In this document: positions 34,267-43,741 of the stretch, one piece after another | Layout: each line of letters begins with the position of its first letter | Position numbering within the stretch: the first letter of the stretch is position 1 | Assembly (NCBI GenBank): GCA_902795065.1 | Contig: CADBJR010000016.1 | Coordinates: 1-61,862, forward strand | From: an uncultured Coriobacteriaceae bacterium | GTDB taxonomy: Bacteria > Actinomycetota > Coriobacteriia > Coriobacteriales > Atopobiaceae | Length of the DNA stretch: 61,862 nucleotides | Direction of reading: 5' to 3' | Translations under genes and position numbers: made by a program | Notes under the pieces: generated by a model | Databases searched by the model: none | What the model saw: the letters and a program-made list of their open reading frames with translations, nothing else | Told to the model about the DNA's origin: nothing

Positions 34267-35253
34267 GTGAGGAAATTCATCATCAAGCGCATCCTCATAT
34301 CGGTGGTGATCCTGATCTTCGTAGCGTTCATCATCTATGTGCTTATGCGCTGCCTGCCCACGTCATACCTCGAGCAGATCGCGCGCGAGAAGTCCATGCA
34401 GCCGGGCTCCAAGAGCTACGACGAGTGGATGGCGCAGCTTTCCGCCACGTACGGTATGGACAAGGGCATCGTGCCCGGATTCTTCGCATGGTGCGGCAAG
34501 GCAATCCGCGGCGACTTCGGCGACTCCTGGAAATGGACCGTCCCGGTGACGGAGAAGTTCGCCGATTCCGTGTGGATCAGCTTCATCATGGGTGCCATCT
34601 CGTTCTTCTTCGAGATTATCATCGCCATCCCGCTGGGAATCATCGCAGCGACGAAGCAATACACGAAAGTGGACTACACGATCACGATCATAGCCTTGGC
34701 TTGTTTCTCGTTCCCCACGTTCTTCTTCGCCTCCCTGCTCAAACTCGTGTTCTCCGTGCATCTGCACTGGTTCGACCTCGGCGGCTTGATCGGCCGCCAC
34801 TATGAGCAGCTCGATGCTATGGGCAAGTTCCTCGACAGAGCCAACCACCTCGTCATGCCCATCGTGACCCTCGTGGTCATCTCCATCGGTGCGCTCATGC
34901 GCTATACGCGCACCAACATGCTCGAAGTCCTGAACGCCGACTACATCCGCACGGCGCGCGCCAAGGGCCTCTCCGAGAACAAGGTCATCTACCATCATGC
35001 GTTCCGCAATACCCTGATCCCGCTCGTCACCATGCTGGGCGGATCGCTCCCGGGCCTGTTCGCGGGCGCCCTCATCACCGAGACCCTGTTCTCCATCCCG
35101 GGCATCGGCTTCGTCTCCTACCAGTCCATGGTTGCGGGCGACATCCCGTTCTCCATGTTCTACCTGGTCTTCATGGCGATCCTCACGCTGCTCGGAAACC
35201 TGATATCGGACATTCTCTACGCCGTGGTCGATCCACGCGTACGTATTGCATAG
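34267..35253 (+). CDS. oppB: Oligopeptide ABC permease OppB (system 1)
   Basis: A 328-residue BPD-type permease with six helices. The N-terminal RRILIS-like helix is followed by the OppB extracytoplasmic segment, and the coupling loop is DYIRTARAKGLSENKVIYHH, with TETLFSIPGIG and the C-terminal VVDPRVRI. It forms the channel with OppC. GTG at 34267 is chosen for its AGGGGGTGG site; an ATG at 34249 is possible. Confidence 0.9.
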   Translation: MRKFIIKRILISVVILIFVAFIIYVLMRCLPTSYLEQIAREKSMQPGSKSYDEWMAQLSATYGMDKGIVPGFFAWCGKAIRGDFGDSWKWTVPVTEKFADSVWISFIMGAISFFFEIIIAIPLGIIAATKQYTKVDYTITIIALACFSFPTFFFASLLKLVFSVHLHWFDLGGLIGRHYEQLDAMGKFLDRANHLVMPIVTLVVISIGALMRYTRTNMLEVLNADYIRTARAKGLSENKVIYHHAFRNTLIPLVTMLGGSLPGLFAGALITETLFSIPGIGFVSYQSMVAGDIPFSMFYLVFMAILTLLGNLISDILYAVVDPRVRIA

Positions 35254-35267
35254 GGGAGGTGTGAAGC

Positions 35268-36953
35268 ATGAGCATTCTCGACTCCCATAACGAGGACGAG
35301 CGCCCGCTGCGCGTGCAGAACGTTCCCCAGGCCGCCCTCAACACCCACGAGCGCAACCGCGCCGAGGCCGAGGCGGACAAGATGCAGAACGCCGTCGACG
35401 AGGCCCTGGCGCAGGACGCCAGCGCGATGGCGGATACCGAGGGCTACTCCCTCAACGACGACCGTCGCGTCAAGACGCTTTCCCCCACGATGCTCGTCAT
35501 CAAGCGGTTCCTCCGCAACCGCGTGGCCATGGTCGGCCTCTTCATCCTTGCCTTCATGTTCCTCTTCTCGTTCCTGGGCGGCGTTCTGAGCCCCTATGGC
35601 GAGGCCCAGCTGTTCTACCGCAATGACGACCAGAACAAGCCGTTCGCAGGCGTCACCGAGAACACCGACCTCCGCTACATCGAGGGTTCGGCAAACTCGT
35701 TCCCCAGCTTGGCCCGCGCCAAGTTCACCCAGGCGCTCAAGGCGGGCGATGCCACCTTTGAGTCGAAGGGTGTGACCTACCGTTACGAGTCGCTCGACGA
35801 GGACATCTACCTCATCTACGAGGTGCAGGCGAGCGGTCCGTGCGCCGTCGCCACGTATGAGACGGTGAGCAACTCGCAGTCCAACGACAAGCTGCCCTTC
35901 GGTTTCCAGCTTGCCATCCTCGAAGCCCAGGCTGCCAAGCAGGCGTCTTTCGAGTACGAGGGCGTGACCTACGCCATCGACGAGCACGGTGCCGTCATGG
36001 ATGCCTCGGGTACCGAGGTTGCCTACGCGAGCCGCTACTCCATCCGCGCCGTTATGGGCGACGTGTTCCTTTCGCGCCAGTTCAAGGAGGAGCTGGCCGA
36101 GGCGATCGAGGCCGGCGAGAAGGTGTTCACCTTCACCGATGTCGACGGTACCACCGCCGACTACACCATCACGATGGACACGGGCAAGGCCGGTTGGACC
36201 ATCCTGCGCTCCACGTCGACCCGCGTGTTCGACACTTACTCGTCCCCGAGCGCCGAGCACTGGCTGGGCACCGACCGCAACGGCATGGACATGCTCACGC
36301 GCCTCATGTACGGCGGCCGCGTGTCGCTCTATATCGGCTTCGTCGTCGTCATCATCGAGACGGTCATCGGCGTCATCCTCGGCGGTATCTCCGGCTACTG
36401 CGGCGGCTGGGTCGACAACCTGATCATGCGTATCGTCGACGTGTTCTACTGCATCCCGTCGATGCCGATCATCATCATCCTCGGTGCGGCTATGGATGCG
36501 ATGCGCGTCGATCCCCAGGTCCGCATGCTCTATCTCATGCTGCTGCTCGGCTTCCTCGGCTGGGCCGGCATCGCCCGCCTCGTGCGCGGCCAGATCCTGT
36601 CGCTGCGCGAGCAGGAGTTCATGGTCGCGGCGGAGGCTACGGGCATCCGCGCCTCGAGGCGCATCTTCAAGCACCTCATCCCCAACGTCATCCCGCAGCT
36701 CATCGTCTCGATGACCATGGCTCTGGGCTCGACGATCATCACCGAGGCTACGCTCTCGTTCCTCGGCCTCGGCGTCAAGTTCCCGTTCGCGTCGTGGGGC
36801 AACATCATCAACGACGTCAACGACACCTTCGTCCTGACGAACTACTGGTTCATCTGGATCCCCGCGGGCATCTGCCTGCTTTCCACCGTTCTGGCATTCA
36901 ACCTGGTCGGCGACGGTCTGCGCGACGCCTTCGACCCCAAGATGAAGCGTTAG
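35268..36953 (+). CDS. oppC: Oligopeptide ABC permease OppC (system 1), with a large extracytoplasmic insertion
   Basis: A 561-residue permease, whereas OppC is normally about 300. The first helix is near residues 83-105 (VAMVGLFILAFMFLFSFL). The usual LGTDRNGMDMLTRLMYGGR that enters the transmembrane core comes only at about residue 332. The ~220 residues between, which should lie outside the membrane, hold three loosely repeated units of the type F..AL.AG...F...G.TY (around GDATFESKGVTYRYES, QASFEYEGVTYAID, KVFTFTDVDGTTADY). The coupling motif EATGIRASRRIFKHLIPN is intact. The enlarged partner OppA1 suggests the two insertions may meet. Confidence 0.88.
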   Translation: MSILDSHNEDERPLRVQNVPQAALNTHERNRAEAEADKMQNAVDEALAQDASAMADTEGYSLNDDRRVKTLSPTMLVIKRFLRNRVAMVGLFILAFMFLFSFLGGVLSPYGEAQLFYRNDDQNKPFAGVTENTDLRYIEGSANSFPSLARAKFTQALKAGDATFESKGVTYRYESLDEDIYLIYEVQASGPCAVATYETVSNSQSNDKLPFGFQLAILEAQAAKQASFEYEGVTYAIDEHGAVMDASGTEVAYASRYSIRAVMGDVFLSRQFKEELAEAIEAGEKVFTFTDVDGTTADYTITMDTGKAGWTILRSTSTRVFDTYSSPSAEHWLGTDRNGMDMLTRLMYGGRVSLYIGFVVVIIETVIGVILGGISGYCGGWVDNLIMRIVDVFYCIPSMPIIIILGAAMDAMRVDPQVRMLYLMLLLGFLGWAGIARLVRGQILSLREQEFMVAAEATGIRASRRIFKHLIPNVIPQLIVSMTMALGSTIITEATLSFLGLGVKFPFASWGNIINDVNDTFVLTNYWFIWIPAGICLLSTVLAFNLVGDGLRDAFDPKMKR

Positions 36954-36960
36954 GGGGTCG

Positions 36961-38226
36961 ATGGGAATGGCAAACAGGGAAAAGGCACGCGCCGACGCGA
37001 GCCAGAAGAAGTCCAAGGAGACCGCTCGCGCCAGCCGCAGCGGCTATCTGAGCGCCAAGGAATCGCGCGCCATCTCCAAGGCGAACCGCAAGATCACCGA
37101 TGAGCTCGAGAAGAAGTGGAAGCGCAAGAACGTTCCCGAGTCCGAGTTCCTCACCACCATGAGGGATCCGAACAACGCGGTGGAGTTCGACGATCTCCAC
37201 ACGTACTTCTTCACCGATTCCGGTACCGTCCGCTCGGTCGACGGCGTGAGCTTCGAGGTCCCGCAGGGCCAGGTCGTGGGCGTCGTGGGCGAGTCCGGCT
37301 GCGGCAAGTCGGTCACATCGCTCTCGCTCATGCAGCTGCTGCAGCGTCCGCAGGGCCAGATCGTCTCCGGCGAGATCCGCCTGAACCTCGGCGACAAGGC
37401 CTACGACATCGCCAAGATCAACCGCGACAACATGCAGCATCTGCGCGGCAACATGATCTCGATGATCTTCCAGGAGCCCATGACGTCGCTCAACCCGGTC
37501 TTCCGCATCGGCGACCAGGTCGACGAGGTCATCGCCCTGCACGACGGCGAGGGCAAGACCGAGGCCGAGATCCGCGAGCGCACCATCGAGGCTATCAAGA
37601 TGGTCGGCATCGCGAACGCCGAGGGCGTCGCCGAGATGTTCCCGCACGAGCTTTCCGGCGGCATGCGCCAGCGCATCATGATCGCCATGGCGCTCGCCTG
37701 CAACCCCAAGATCATCATCGCCGACGAGCCCACCACAGCCCTCGACGTGACGATCCAGGCGCAGATCCTCGACCTGCTCCGCAACCTCAAGGACAAGATC
37801 AACTCCTCGATCATGCTCATCACGCATGACCTGGGCGTCATCGCCGAGATGGCCGACTACGTCGTGGTCATGTACGCGGGCCGCATCGTGGAGAAGGGCA
37901 CGGCCGACGACATCTTCCACCATCCCGCGCATCCCTACACCATCGGCCTCATGGCCTCCAAGCCGGTCGTGGGACGCGAGGTCGAGAAGCTCTTCTCGAT
38001 TCCCGGCAAGGTGCCCAATCCCATCAACATGCCCGACTACTGCTACTTCCGCGACCGCTGCGACCGTCGCCTCGGCTGCTGCGATGGCAAGTATCCGTGT
38101 GAGATCAGCATCTCCGAGACGCACAAGGTCAGCTGCTACCGCTTCTACGAGGAGCACAAGGCGGAGGCCGCCGCTGACGGCAAGGACGACATGACCGCCT
38201 TCGGCATGGGAGGGGTGAGCGCATAA
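36961..38226 (+). CDS. oppD: Oligopeptide ABC ATPase OppD (system 1)
   Basis: A 421-residue ATPase. A strongly basic, charged N-terminal extension of about 70 residues (rich in Lys, Arg, Ser, Glu) precedes the ABC domain. Walker A is GESGCGKS, the Q-loop is FQEPMTSLNP, the signature is LSGGMRQR, Walker B is [12 protein letters not shown], and the C-terminal Cys-rich oligopeptide-transporter tail is DRCDRRLGCC. The N-terminal extension is not needed for the fold and its role is unknown. The stop overlaps the oppF start by 1 nt. Confidence 0.92.
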   Translation: MGMANREKARADASQKKSKETARASRSGYLSAKESRAISKANRKITDELEKKWKRKNVPESEFLTTMRDPNNAVEFDDLHTYFFTDSGTVRSVDGVSFEVPQGQVVGVVGESGCGKSVTSLSLMQLLQRPQGQIVSGEIRLNLGDKAYDIAKINRDNMQHLRGNMISMIFQEPMTSLNPVFRIGDQVDEVIALHDGEGKTEAEIRERTIEAIKMVGIANAEGVAEMFPHELSGGMRQRIMIAMALACNPKIIIADEPTTALDVTIQAQILDLLRNLKDKINSSIMLITHDLGVIAEMADYVVVMYAGRIVEKGTADDIFHHPAHPYTIGLMASKPVVGREVEKLFSIPGKVPNPINMPDYCYFRDRCDRRLGCCDGKYPCEISISETHKVSCYRFYEEHKAEAAADGKDDMTAFGMGGVSA

Positions 38227-39332
38227 TGGCGAAAAACAACGTCGCCACGCCCGCTGCGGACAAGCTGGTCTACGACCCGCAGTACATCCTCATGGTGCGC
38301 GACCTCAAGAAGTACTTCGACATCAAGGGCGGCATGATGAACCGCGTCGTCGGCCACGTCAAGGCAGTCGACGGCGTCACGTTCAACCTCAAGCGCGGCA
38401 CCACGATGGGCCTCGTGGGCGAGTCCGGCTGCGGCAAGACCACCACGGGCCGCACGATCCTGCGCCTTTCGGGCGACAAGACCGCAGGCGACGTGCTGTT
38501 CAACGGCCAGGAGGTCTACGACTTCTCGCATGAGGAGCTGCGCCATCTGCGCACCAAGATGCAGATCATCTTCCAGGATCCGTTCTCGTCGCTCTCGCCG
38601 CGCCTTCCCATCGGCGAGATCATCGGCGAGGCCGTCCGCGAGCACGGCCTGGTGCCCAAGGCGGAGTTCGATGACTACATCGACGAGGTCATGGACCAGT
38701 GCGGACTGCAGCCGTTCCAGAAGGAGCGCTACCCGCACGAGTTCTCCGGCGGTCAGCGCCAGCGCATCTGCATCGCGCGCGCCCTCGCGCTGAACCCCGA
38801 GTTCGTCGTCTGCGACGAGCCCGTCTCGGCGCTCGACGTGTCGATCCAGGCGCAGATCATCAACCTGCTGAACGAGCTGCAGGAGCAGCACGACCTCACG
38901 TACCTGTTCATCAGCCACGACCTCTCGGTCGTCGAGCACATCTCCGACACCGTCGGCGTCATGTACCTCGGCAACCTCGTGGAGTACGGCGAGAAGAAGG
39001 ACATCTTCGCGAACCCGCTGCACCCCTACACCGAGGCGCTCTTCTCGGCCATCCCGATTCCCGATCCTGATGCCAAGATGAACCGTATCGTGCTCGAGGG
39101 TTCCATCCCCTCGCCGGCGAACCCGCCCGAGGGCTGCAAGTTCCACACCCGCTGCAGCAAGTGCATGGAATGCTGCAAGCATGTGGCGCCCGTGCAGAAG
39201 GAGATCGAGCCCGGTCACTTCGTGGTGTGCCACCTGTTCGACGACGTGCCCGCGGTCAGCCACGACGACGCTGTGGAGCCGCTGGTCAAGGTCGAGAAGA
39301 CGGCGGAAGATGCCACGGCAGCAGACGCATAG
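38226..39332 (+). CDS. oppF: Oligopeptide ABC ATPase OppF (system 1)
   Basis: A 368-residue ATPase partnering OppD. Walker A is GESGCGKT, the Q-loop is [10 protein letters not shown], the signature is FSGGQRQR, Walker B is [12 protein letters not shown], and the C-terminal tail is [12 protein letters not shown]. It overlaps the stop of oppD (TAATG). Confidence 0.93.
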   Translation: MAKNNVATPAADKLVYDPQYILMVRDLKKYFDIKGGMMNRVVGHVKAVDGVTFNLKRGTTMGLVGESGCGKTTTGRTILRLSGDKTAGDVLFNGQEVYDFSHEELRHLRTKMQIIFQDPFSSLSPRLPIGEIIGEAVREHGLVPKAEFDDYIDEVMDQCGLQPFQKERYPHEFSGGQRQRICIARALALNPEFVVCDEPVSALDVSIQAQIINLLNELQEQHDLTYLFISHDLSVVEHISDTVGVMYLGNLVEYGEKKDIFANPLHPYTEALFSAIPIPDPDAKMNRIVLEGSIPSPANPPEGCKFHTRCSKCMECCKHVAPVQKEIEPGHFVVCHLFDDVPAVSHDDAVEPLVKVEKTAEDATAADA

Positions 39333-39360
39333 CGACGACGACGGTCGCACCGTTGCCGAT

Positions 39361-39555
39361 ATGAGCGGCGTGGGCGGTTTCGAGCCGCCCGCGCCGCTTT
39401 CCCCCGGTTCGCGCGATGTGCGCGAGGAGATCGGGGGAGAAGAGGAGCGGCGGATGGTCATCCTCGGCACGCTCAAAGCGGGTCTCTCGCTCGGTGCCGT
39501 CTACGTCATCGTCTTCGGCATCGTCATCGCCCTCATGGTCTTCTTCTGGACCTGA
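39361..39555 (+). CDS. Small single-pass membrane protein, function unknown
   Basis: A 64-residue frame with one C-terminal transmembrane helix (LGAVYVIVFGIVIALMVFFW). It begins 28 nt after oppF and may belong to the operon. The ATG at 39361 has no ribosome site, whereas an in-frame ATG at 39454 has AGAGGAG 6 nt upstream and would give a 33-residue membrane peptide. The end of the gene touches the RAYT element. It could also be non-coding. Confidence 0.4.
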   Translation: MSGVGGFEPPAPLSPGSRDVREEIGGEEERRMVILGTLKAGLSLGAVYVIVFGIVIALMVFFWT

Positions 39556-40506
39556 GACAGTTACCCGGTCATTTGTCTCATTGGTTTTCAGGCGCGACTG
39601 ATGATGTTCTTACTGATTCCGGTCAACCGTTCGATTTGACGTATCGAAAGACCTGAAGCCCGAAGATCTCTGAGCCGCTCATTTCGGTCGTGGCGGTTTA
39701 GAGCTTTGATATCTCCCAGCTTGACTCCGCCTAGGACACTCTTAGCTATGCCGATTGCAATTTCGTCGGGCATTGCCCGCGTTATCGATCTTCTGTTTCC
39801 AATCTCCAGAAAGCCTTCGATATCCTGTCTGCTGTCGTGGAACGCCATAAACTCCTCGACAGTTCCGAAAAGGCTGAGAATGGGTTCTGTCTTGCAATAG
39901 CGTGCTTCTCCGAGATACTCTTGGTAGCTCGACCACTCATACGTGTCGAAATCACAGATGCCCGCAGATTCAGGATTGAAGTGAATATAACGGGTAACAA
40001 GCATTAAGTACACTTCGTCGGTGACCGGCTCGCTAAGATATCGTTCTTGGAACAGATGCCCTGATCGACCATATCGCTCATTGAAATAGAGAGCGTACTC
40101 CCTGCAGAGGTAACGCATGCATTCGGCAATCTGCTCAAGCGGGGCTTGCAGAAGCAGATGAACATGGTTTCCCATCAGGCACCATGCGAGCGCTTCCGTT
40201 TTATTGGCAGACAGCGCATGCTCGAAAAAGGAGAGGAACTTGTTTCGGTCCTCGTCGCATTCGAAGATAAGCTGCTTGCCCGTTCCACGGGCAACGACAT
40301 GATAGATGTCCAGCTCACTTGGTATTCGACGCTGACCCATGTTCTCTCCAAATCGAATGGCGGTATCTGATAATGCTAGAGGTATCGTGACGGGGTTGCG
40401 TCGAGAGTTTTTGAAATGCCCTCTGCACACATCTTCTGCAATGAGACAAATGACCGGGTTACTGTCCCATGAAAACCAAAGAGACAAATGACCGGGTAAC
40501 TGTCTG
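39554..40506. mobile_element. RAYT transposase unit with inverted REP ends
   Basis: The transposase gene is bracketed by near-identical inverted ends: 39555-39590 on the left and 40470-40505 on the right, 35 of 36 positions matching. Each end carries a 26-nt REP-like core: 39554-39579, 40481-40506, and one more copy at 40443-40468 in direct orientation to the right-hand one. The full left core starts GAGACA and ends TGTCTC, an outer 6-bp pairing. Base composition is clearly lower in GC than the surroundings, which supports acquisition. Confidence 0.8.
39588..40340 (-). CDS. REP-associated tyrosine transposase (Y1/HUH family)
   Basis: A 250-residue single-strand DNA transposase related to TnpA of IS200/IS605. 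The HUH motif is MGNHVHLLLQ. The candidate nucleophile Tyr lies in the helix around LCREYALYFNERY, before GRSGHLFQERY, with TRYIHFNPE after it. A C-terminal helix-turn-helix-like segment (LSIRQIERLTGISKNII) follows. RAYTs process REP palindromes in the genome. The start is ATG 40340 with GGAGAG upstream, and the stop is inside the left inverted end. Confidence 0.9.
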   Translation of the reverse strand: MGQRRIPSELDIYHVVARGTGKQLIFECDEDRNKFLSFFEHALSANKTEALAWCLMGNHVHLLLQAPLEQIAECMRYLCREYALYFNERYGRSGHLFQERYLSEPVTDEVYLMLVTRYIHFNPESAGICDFDTYEWSSYQEYLGEARYCKTEPILSLFGTVEEFMAFHDSRQDIEGFLEIGNRRSITRAMPDEIAIGIAKSVLGGVKLGDIKALNRHDRNERLRDLRASGLSIRQIERLTGISKNIISRA

Positions 40507-40600
40507 AAAAAGGAGACATACAACCTGTCCCCATGTGCGGGCTAGGTTAACGATGTGTCAACGCTGCACGAGAGCAGGCGTAGACGGAATGAGACCCCCC
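40341..40600. repeat. REP copies and a repeat remnant upstream of the RAYT gene
   Basis: This gene-free stretch holds two direct REP cores (40443-40468 and 40481-40506) and, just outside, the 16-nt sequence 40520-40535 shared with the 89-bp palindrome at 9668-9756. Two repeat families therefore lie side by side here. The rest of the stretch shows nothing I can assign. Confidence 0.7.
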
Positions 40601-40606
40601 TATAAT
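40601..40606 (+). promoter_or_regulatory. -10 element of oligopeptide operon 2
   Basis: A perfect TATAAT, 57 nt before the oppB2 start. No good -35 is found at 16-18 nt, so an activator or alternative recognition may be involved. Confidence 0.45.
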
Positions 40607-40662
40607 CAATCCTTGTATTTATTTGGGTGGAGTCTCCCTTCGTGGAAATCAGAGGTGAGCCT

Positions 40663-41589
40663 ATGGATTCCAAGACCCTACGCTATATCGGCAAGCGCAT
40701 CATTTTAGCGGTTGTCACGCTGTGGGCGGTCATCACCATCACGTTCTTCGTCATGCATGCTGTACCCGGTGGCCCGTTCACGCGCGAGAAGGCCATCTCC
40801 GCGGAGGCTCAGGCGGCGCTCGAGGCGAAGTACGGCCTCGACAAGCCCCTGTTCGAGCAGTACACCACCTACCTCACCGACGCCATCCACGGCAACTTCG
40901 GCCCCTCGCTCAAGCAGCGCGGCCGCATGGTCACCGACATCATCCTCGACGGCATGAAGACCTCCGCCAAGATCGGCATCATCGCCTTGCTTATCGCCAC
41001 GGTACTCGGCATCCTCTTCGGCGCTGTAGCCGCGCTGCGACGAAACACGCTGCCCGATAAGATCATCATGATCATGACCACGGCGTTCGTATCCATGCCA
41101 TCGTTCATCATGGGCTCGCTCCTGATGATTATCTTCTGCGTTTCCCTAAAGGTGCTGCCCGCCAACGGCGCTTCCGAGGGCGGCCTCATCCTGCCCATCA
41201 TCACGCTCTCGCTCTATCCCATGGCCTACATCACGCGCCTCACGCGCTCCTCGATGCTCGACGTGCTGGGCCAGGACTACATCCGCACCGCCAAGGCCAA
41301 GGGCGTCTCCGGGCGCAACGTCATCATCGGCCATGCGCTCAAGAACTCGCTCATCCCCGTCATCACCTACTTCGGGCCTGAGCTGGCCTACATCGTCACC
41401 GGCTCGCTCGTCGTTGAGCAGATCTTCGCGGTGCCCGGCATCGGCCGCTACTTCGTGAATTCCATCACGGGCCGCGACTACACGCTCATCATGGGCACCA
41501 CCATCGTGCTCGCAACCCTCATCGTCATCATGAACCTCGTGTCCGACATCCTCTACAAGGTTGTCGATCCGCGCATCAACCTGGAGTAG
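40663..41589 (+). CDS. oppB: Oligopeptide ABC permease OppB (system 2)
   Basis: A 308-residue permease. The N-terminal helix KRIILAVVTLWAVITITFFV leads to the OppB signature PGGPFTREKAI, then KYGLDKPLFEQY, the coupling motif DYIRTAKAKGVSGRNVIIGH, VEQIFAVPGIG and the C-terminal VVDPRINL. Its length is normal for the family. ATG 40663 follows AGAGGTGA. Confidence 0.92.
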   Translation: MDSKTLRYIGKRIILAVVTLWAVITITFFVMHAVPGGPFTREKAISAEAQAALEAKYGLDKPLFEQYTTYLTDAIHGNFGPSLKQRGRMVTDIILDGMKTSAKIGIIALLIATVLGILFGAVAALRRNTLPDKIIMIMTTAFVSMPSFIMGSLLMIIFCVSLKVLPANGASEGGLILPIITLSLYPMAYITRLTRSSMLDVLGQDYIRTAKAKGVSGRNVIIGHALKNSLIPVITYFGPELAYIVTGSLVVEQIFAVPGIGRYFVNSITGRDYTLIMGTTIVLATLIVIMNLVSDILYKVVDPRINLE

Positions 41590-41601
41590 GAGGTGGACAA
41601 G

Positions 41602-42681
41602 ATGGAGAACAAGATCCTTACCGGTCATGTCGACCTTTCCCAGTTCCACGTCGACCCGATCGATTTCGCGCCTGCCTCCGAGGAGGACAAGGCCTACATG
41701 GTGCAGATGCGTCCGTCCTCCACATTCTTCAAGGACGGCTGCAAGCGCCTGTACAAGAACAAGGTTGCCTTCGTGAGCCTCATCGTCATCATCCTGATCA
41801 CCCTCTCGTCCATCGTGCTGCCCTTGGTTTGGCCCTACGACTACGCCAAGCAGCTCGGCAACCAGCCCGGCCGTCCGGTCGATTCGAGCTTCAACAACCT
41901 GCGCCCCATGGAGTACGCGGCATCTGAGCGGAAGCGCATCGAGGCGGGGGAGAGCGTCTTCCCGCACATCTTCGGTACCGACTCCGCAGGCCGCGACTAC
42001 TTCATCCGCGTGGTCTACGGCACCCGCATCTCGCTCGCGGTTGGCTTCTTCGCATCGATCATCGTTCTGGTCATCGGAATGACGCTGGGTTCCATCGCAG
42101 GTTTCTCGGGAGGCAAGGTCGACATGTTCATCATGCGAATAGTCGACATCATCTACTCCTTGCCCGACATGCTCATGGTCATCCTTCTCGCGAGCGTGAT
42201 GCGCGAGACCCTGGGGCCTGCCATCGATGGCACCGTGCTCGCCAAGATCGGCTCCAACATCATCTCGCTGTTCGTCATCTTCGCCCTGCTGTACTGGTGC
42301 TCCATGGCGCGCCTCATCCGCGGCCAGATCCTCTCCCTGCGCGAGCAGGAATACGTTCTCGCCTCGCAGGCAACCGGCGCTGGCCCCGGCTGGATCATCA
42401 AGAAGCACCTGATTCCCAACTGCATCTCGGTCATCATCATTTCCACTGCCCTGCAGATCCCCAGCGCCATCTTCACCGAGAGCTTCCTCTCGTTCCTCGG
42501 CCTCGGCGTGAACGCGCCCATGCCCTCGTTGGGTTCACTCGCTTCCGACGCGCTGAACGGCGTCACCTCTTACGGCTACCGCCTGGTCATCCCCGCCATC
42601 GTCATCTCGCTCATCGTGCTGTCGCTCAACCTCTTCGGCGACGGCCTGCGCGACGCCTTCGACCCCAAGCTCAACCAGTAG
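41602..42681 (+). CDS. oppC: Oligopeptide ABC permease OppC (system 2)
   Basis: A 359-residue permease of near-normal OppC length. An N-terminal cytoplasmic segment precedes helix 1 (VAFVSLIVIILITLSSIVLP), then FGTDSAGRDYFIRVVYGTR, a coupling loop with QATGAGPGWIIKKHLIPN, and the final DGLRDAFDPKL. AGGAGG at 41588-41593 supports ATG 41602 over the GTG at 41593. Confidence 0.92.
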   Translation: MENKILTGHVDLSQFHVDPIDFAPASEEDKAYMVQMRPSSTFFKDGCKRLYKNKVAFVSLIVIILITLSSIVLPLVWPYDYAKQLGNQPGRPVDSSFNNLRPMEYAASERKRIEAGESVFPHIFGTDSAGRDYFIRVVYGTRISLAVGFFASIIVLVIGMTLGSIAGFSGGKVDMFIMRIVDIIYSLPDMLMVILLASVMRETLGPAIDGTVLAKIGSNIISLFVIFALLYWCSMARLIRGQILSLREQEYVLASQATGAGPGWIIKKHLIPNCISVIIISTALQIPSAIFTESFLSFLGLGVNAPMPSLGSLASDALNGVTSYGYRLVIPAIVISLIVLSLNLFGDGLRDAFDPKLNQ

Positions 42682-42697
42682 GAAAGGAGGAATAACC

Positions 42698-43741
42698 ATG
42701 TCACTGCTCGAAGTCACCGACCTCCATACTTCGTTCTTCACCGACGCCGGCGAGGTCAAGGCCGTGAACGGCGTATCCTTCTTCCTCGACCGCGGCAAGG
42801 TCCTCGGCATCGTGGGCGAGTCCGGCTCAGGCAAGTCCGTCACCGCCTACTCGATCCTCCAGATCCTCGCCCCCACGGGCAAGATCGTCAGCGGTTCGAT
42901 CAAACTCGACGGACAGGAGCTCGTGGGTGCGGGCGAGAAGGTCATGCAGGATGTCCGCGGCAACCGCATCTCCATCATCTTCCAGGACCCGATGACCTCC
43001 CTCAACCCCACCTATACGATCGGCCACCAGATCATGGAGGCCATCATGCTCCACACCAACCGCAACAAGCAGGAGGCGTGGGATCGTGCGGTTGAGATGC
43101 TCTCGCTCGTGGGCTTCAACGAGCCCGAGAAGCGCATGAAGCAGTACCCGTTCGAGCATTCCGGCGGCATGCGCCAGCGTGCCATGATCGCCATGGCGCT
43201 TGCCTGCGAGCCCGACATCCTCATCGCCGACGAGCCCACCACGGCTCTCGACGTGACCATCCAGGCGCAGATCCTCGAGCTCATGCAGGACCTCCAGAAA
43301 AAGCTCGGCATGGCCATCATCATGATCACCCACGACCTGGGCGTCGTCGCGCAGCTCTGCGACGAGATCGTGGTCATGTACGCCGGCTCCTACTGCGAGC
43401 GCGGCACCGCCGACGAGATCTTCTACAACCCCAGGCACGAGTACACCAAGGGCCTCCTGCGCTCCATCCCCACGCTCGATACCATGGGCCAGAAGCTCCA
43501 GCCCATCACCGGTACCCCCATCGACCTGCTGAACCTCCCCAAGGGTTGCCCCTTTGCGCCGCGCTGCGACGCCGCAATGAAGATCTGCATCCGCCAGGCT
43601 CCCGAGAGCATGGACATCAACGAGTTCCACAAGGCGTCGTGCTGGATGAACGTGAAGGCGCTTGCGGAGGCGCAGGCAGAGCTCGAGAAGAAGGCTGCCG
43701 CCGCACCTGCAGAAGCCGAGGAAGGCGGTGATGCCGAGTGA
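42698..43741 (+). CDS. oppD: Oligopeptide ABC ATPase OppD (system 2)
   Basis: A 347-residue ATPase with Walker [10 protein letters not shown]-loop [10 protein letters not shown], signature HSGGMRQR (His for the usual Leu, Ser or Phe), Walker [13 protein letters not shown] and the Cys-containing tail [14 protein letters not shown]. It lacks the basic N-terminal extension of OppD in system 1. The ribosome site is AAAGGAGG, and the stop overlaps oppF2 by 4 nt. Confidence 0.93.
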   Translation: MSLLEVTDLHTSFFTDAGEVKAVNGVSFFLDRGKVLGIVGESGSGKSVTAYSILQILAPTGKIVSGSIKLDGQELVGAGEKVMQDVRGNRISIIFQDPMTSLNPTYTIGHQIMEAIMLHTNRNKQEAWDRAVEMLSLVGFNEPEKRMKQYPFEHSGGMRQRAMIAMALACEPDILIADEPTTALDVTIQAQILELMQDLQKKLGMAIIMITHDLGVVAQLCDEIVVMYAGSYCERGTADEIFYNPRHEYTKGLLRSIPTLDTMGQKLQPITGTPIDLLNLPKGCPFAPRCDAAMKICIRQAPESMDINEFHKASCWMNVKALAEAQAELEKKAAAAPAEAEEGGDAE

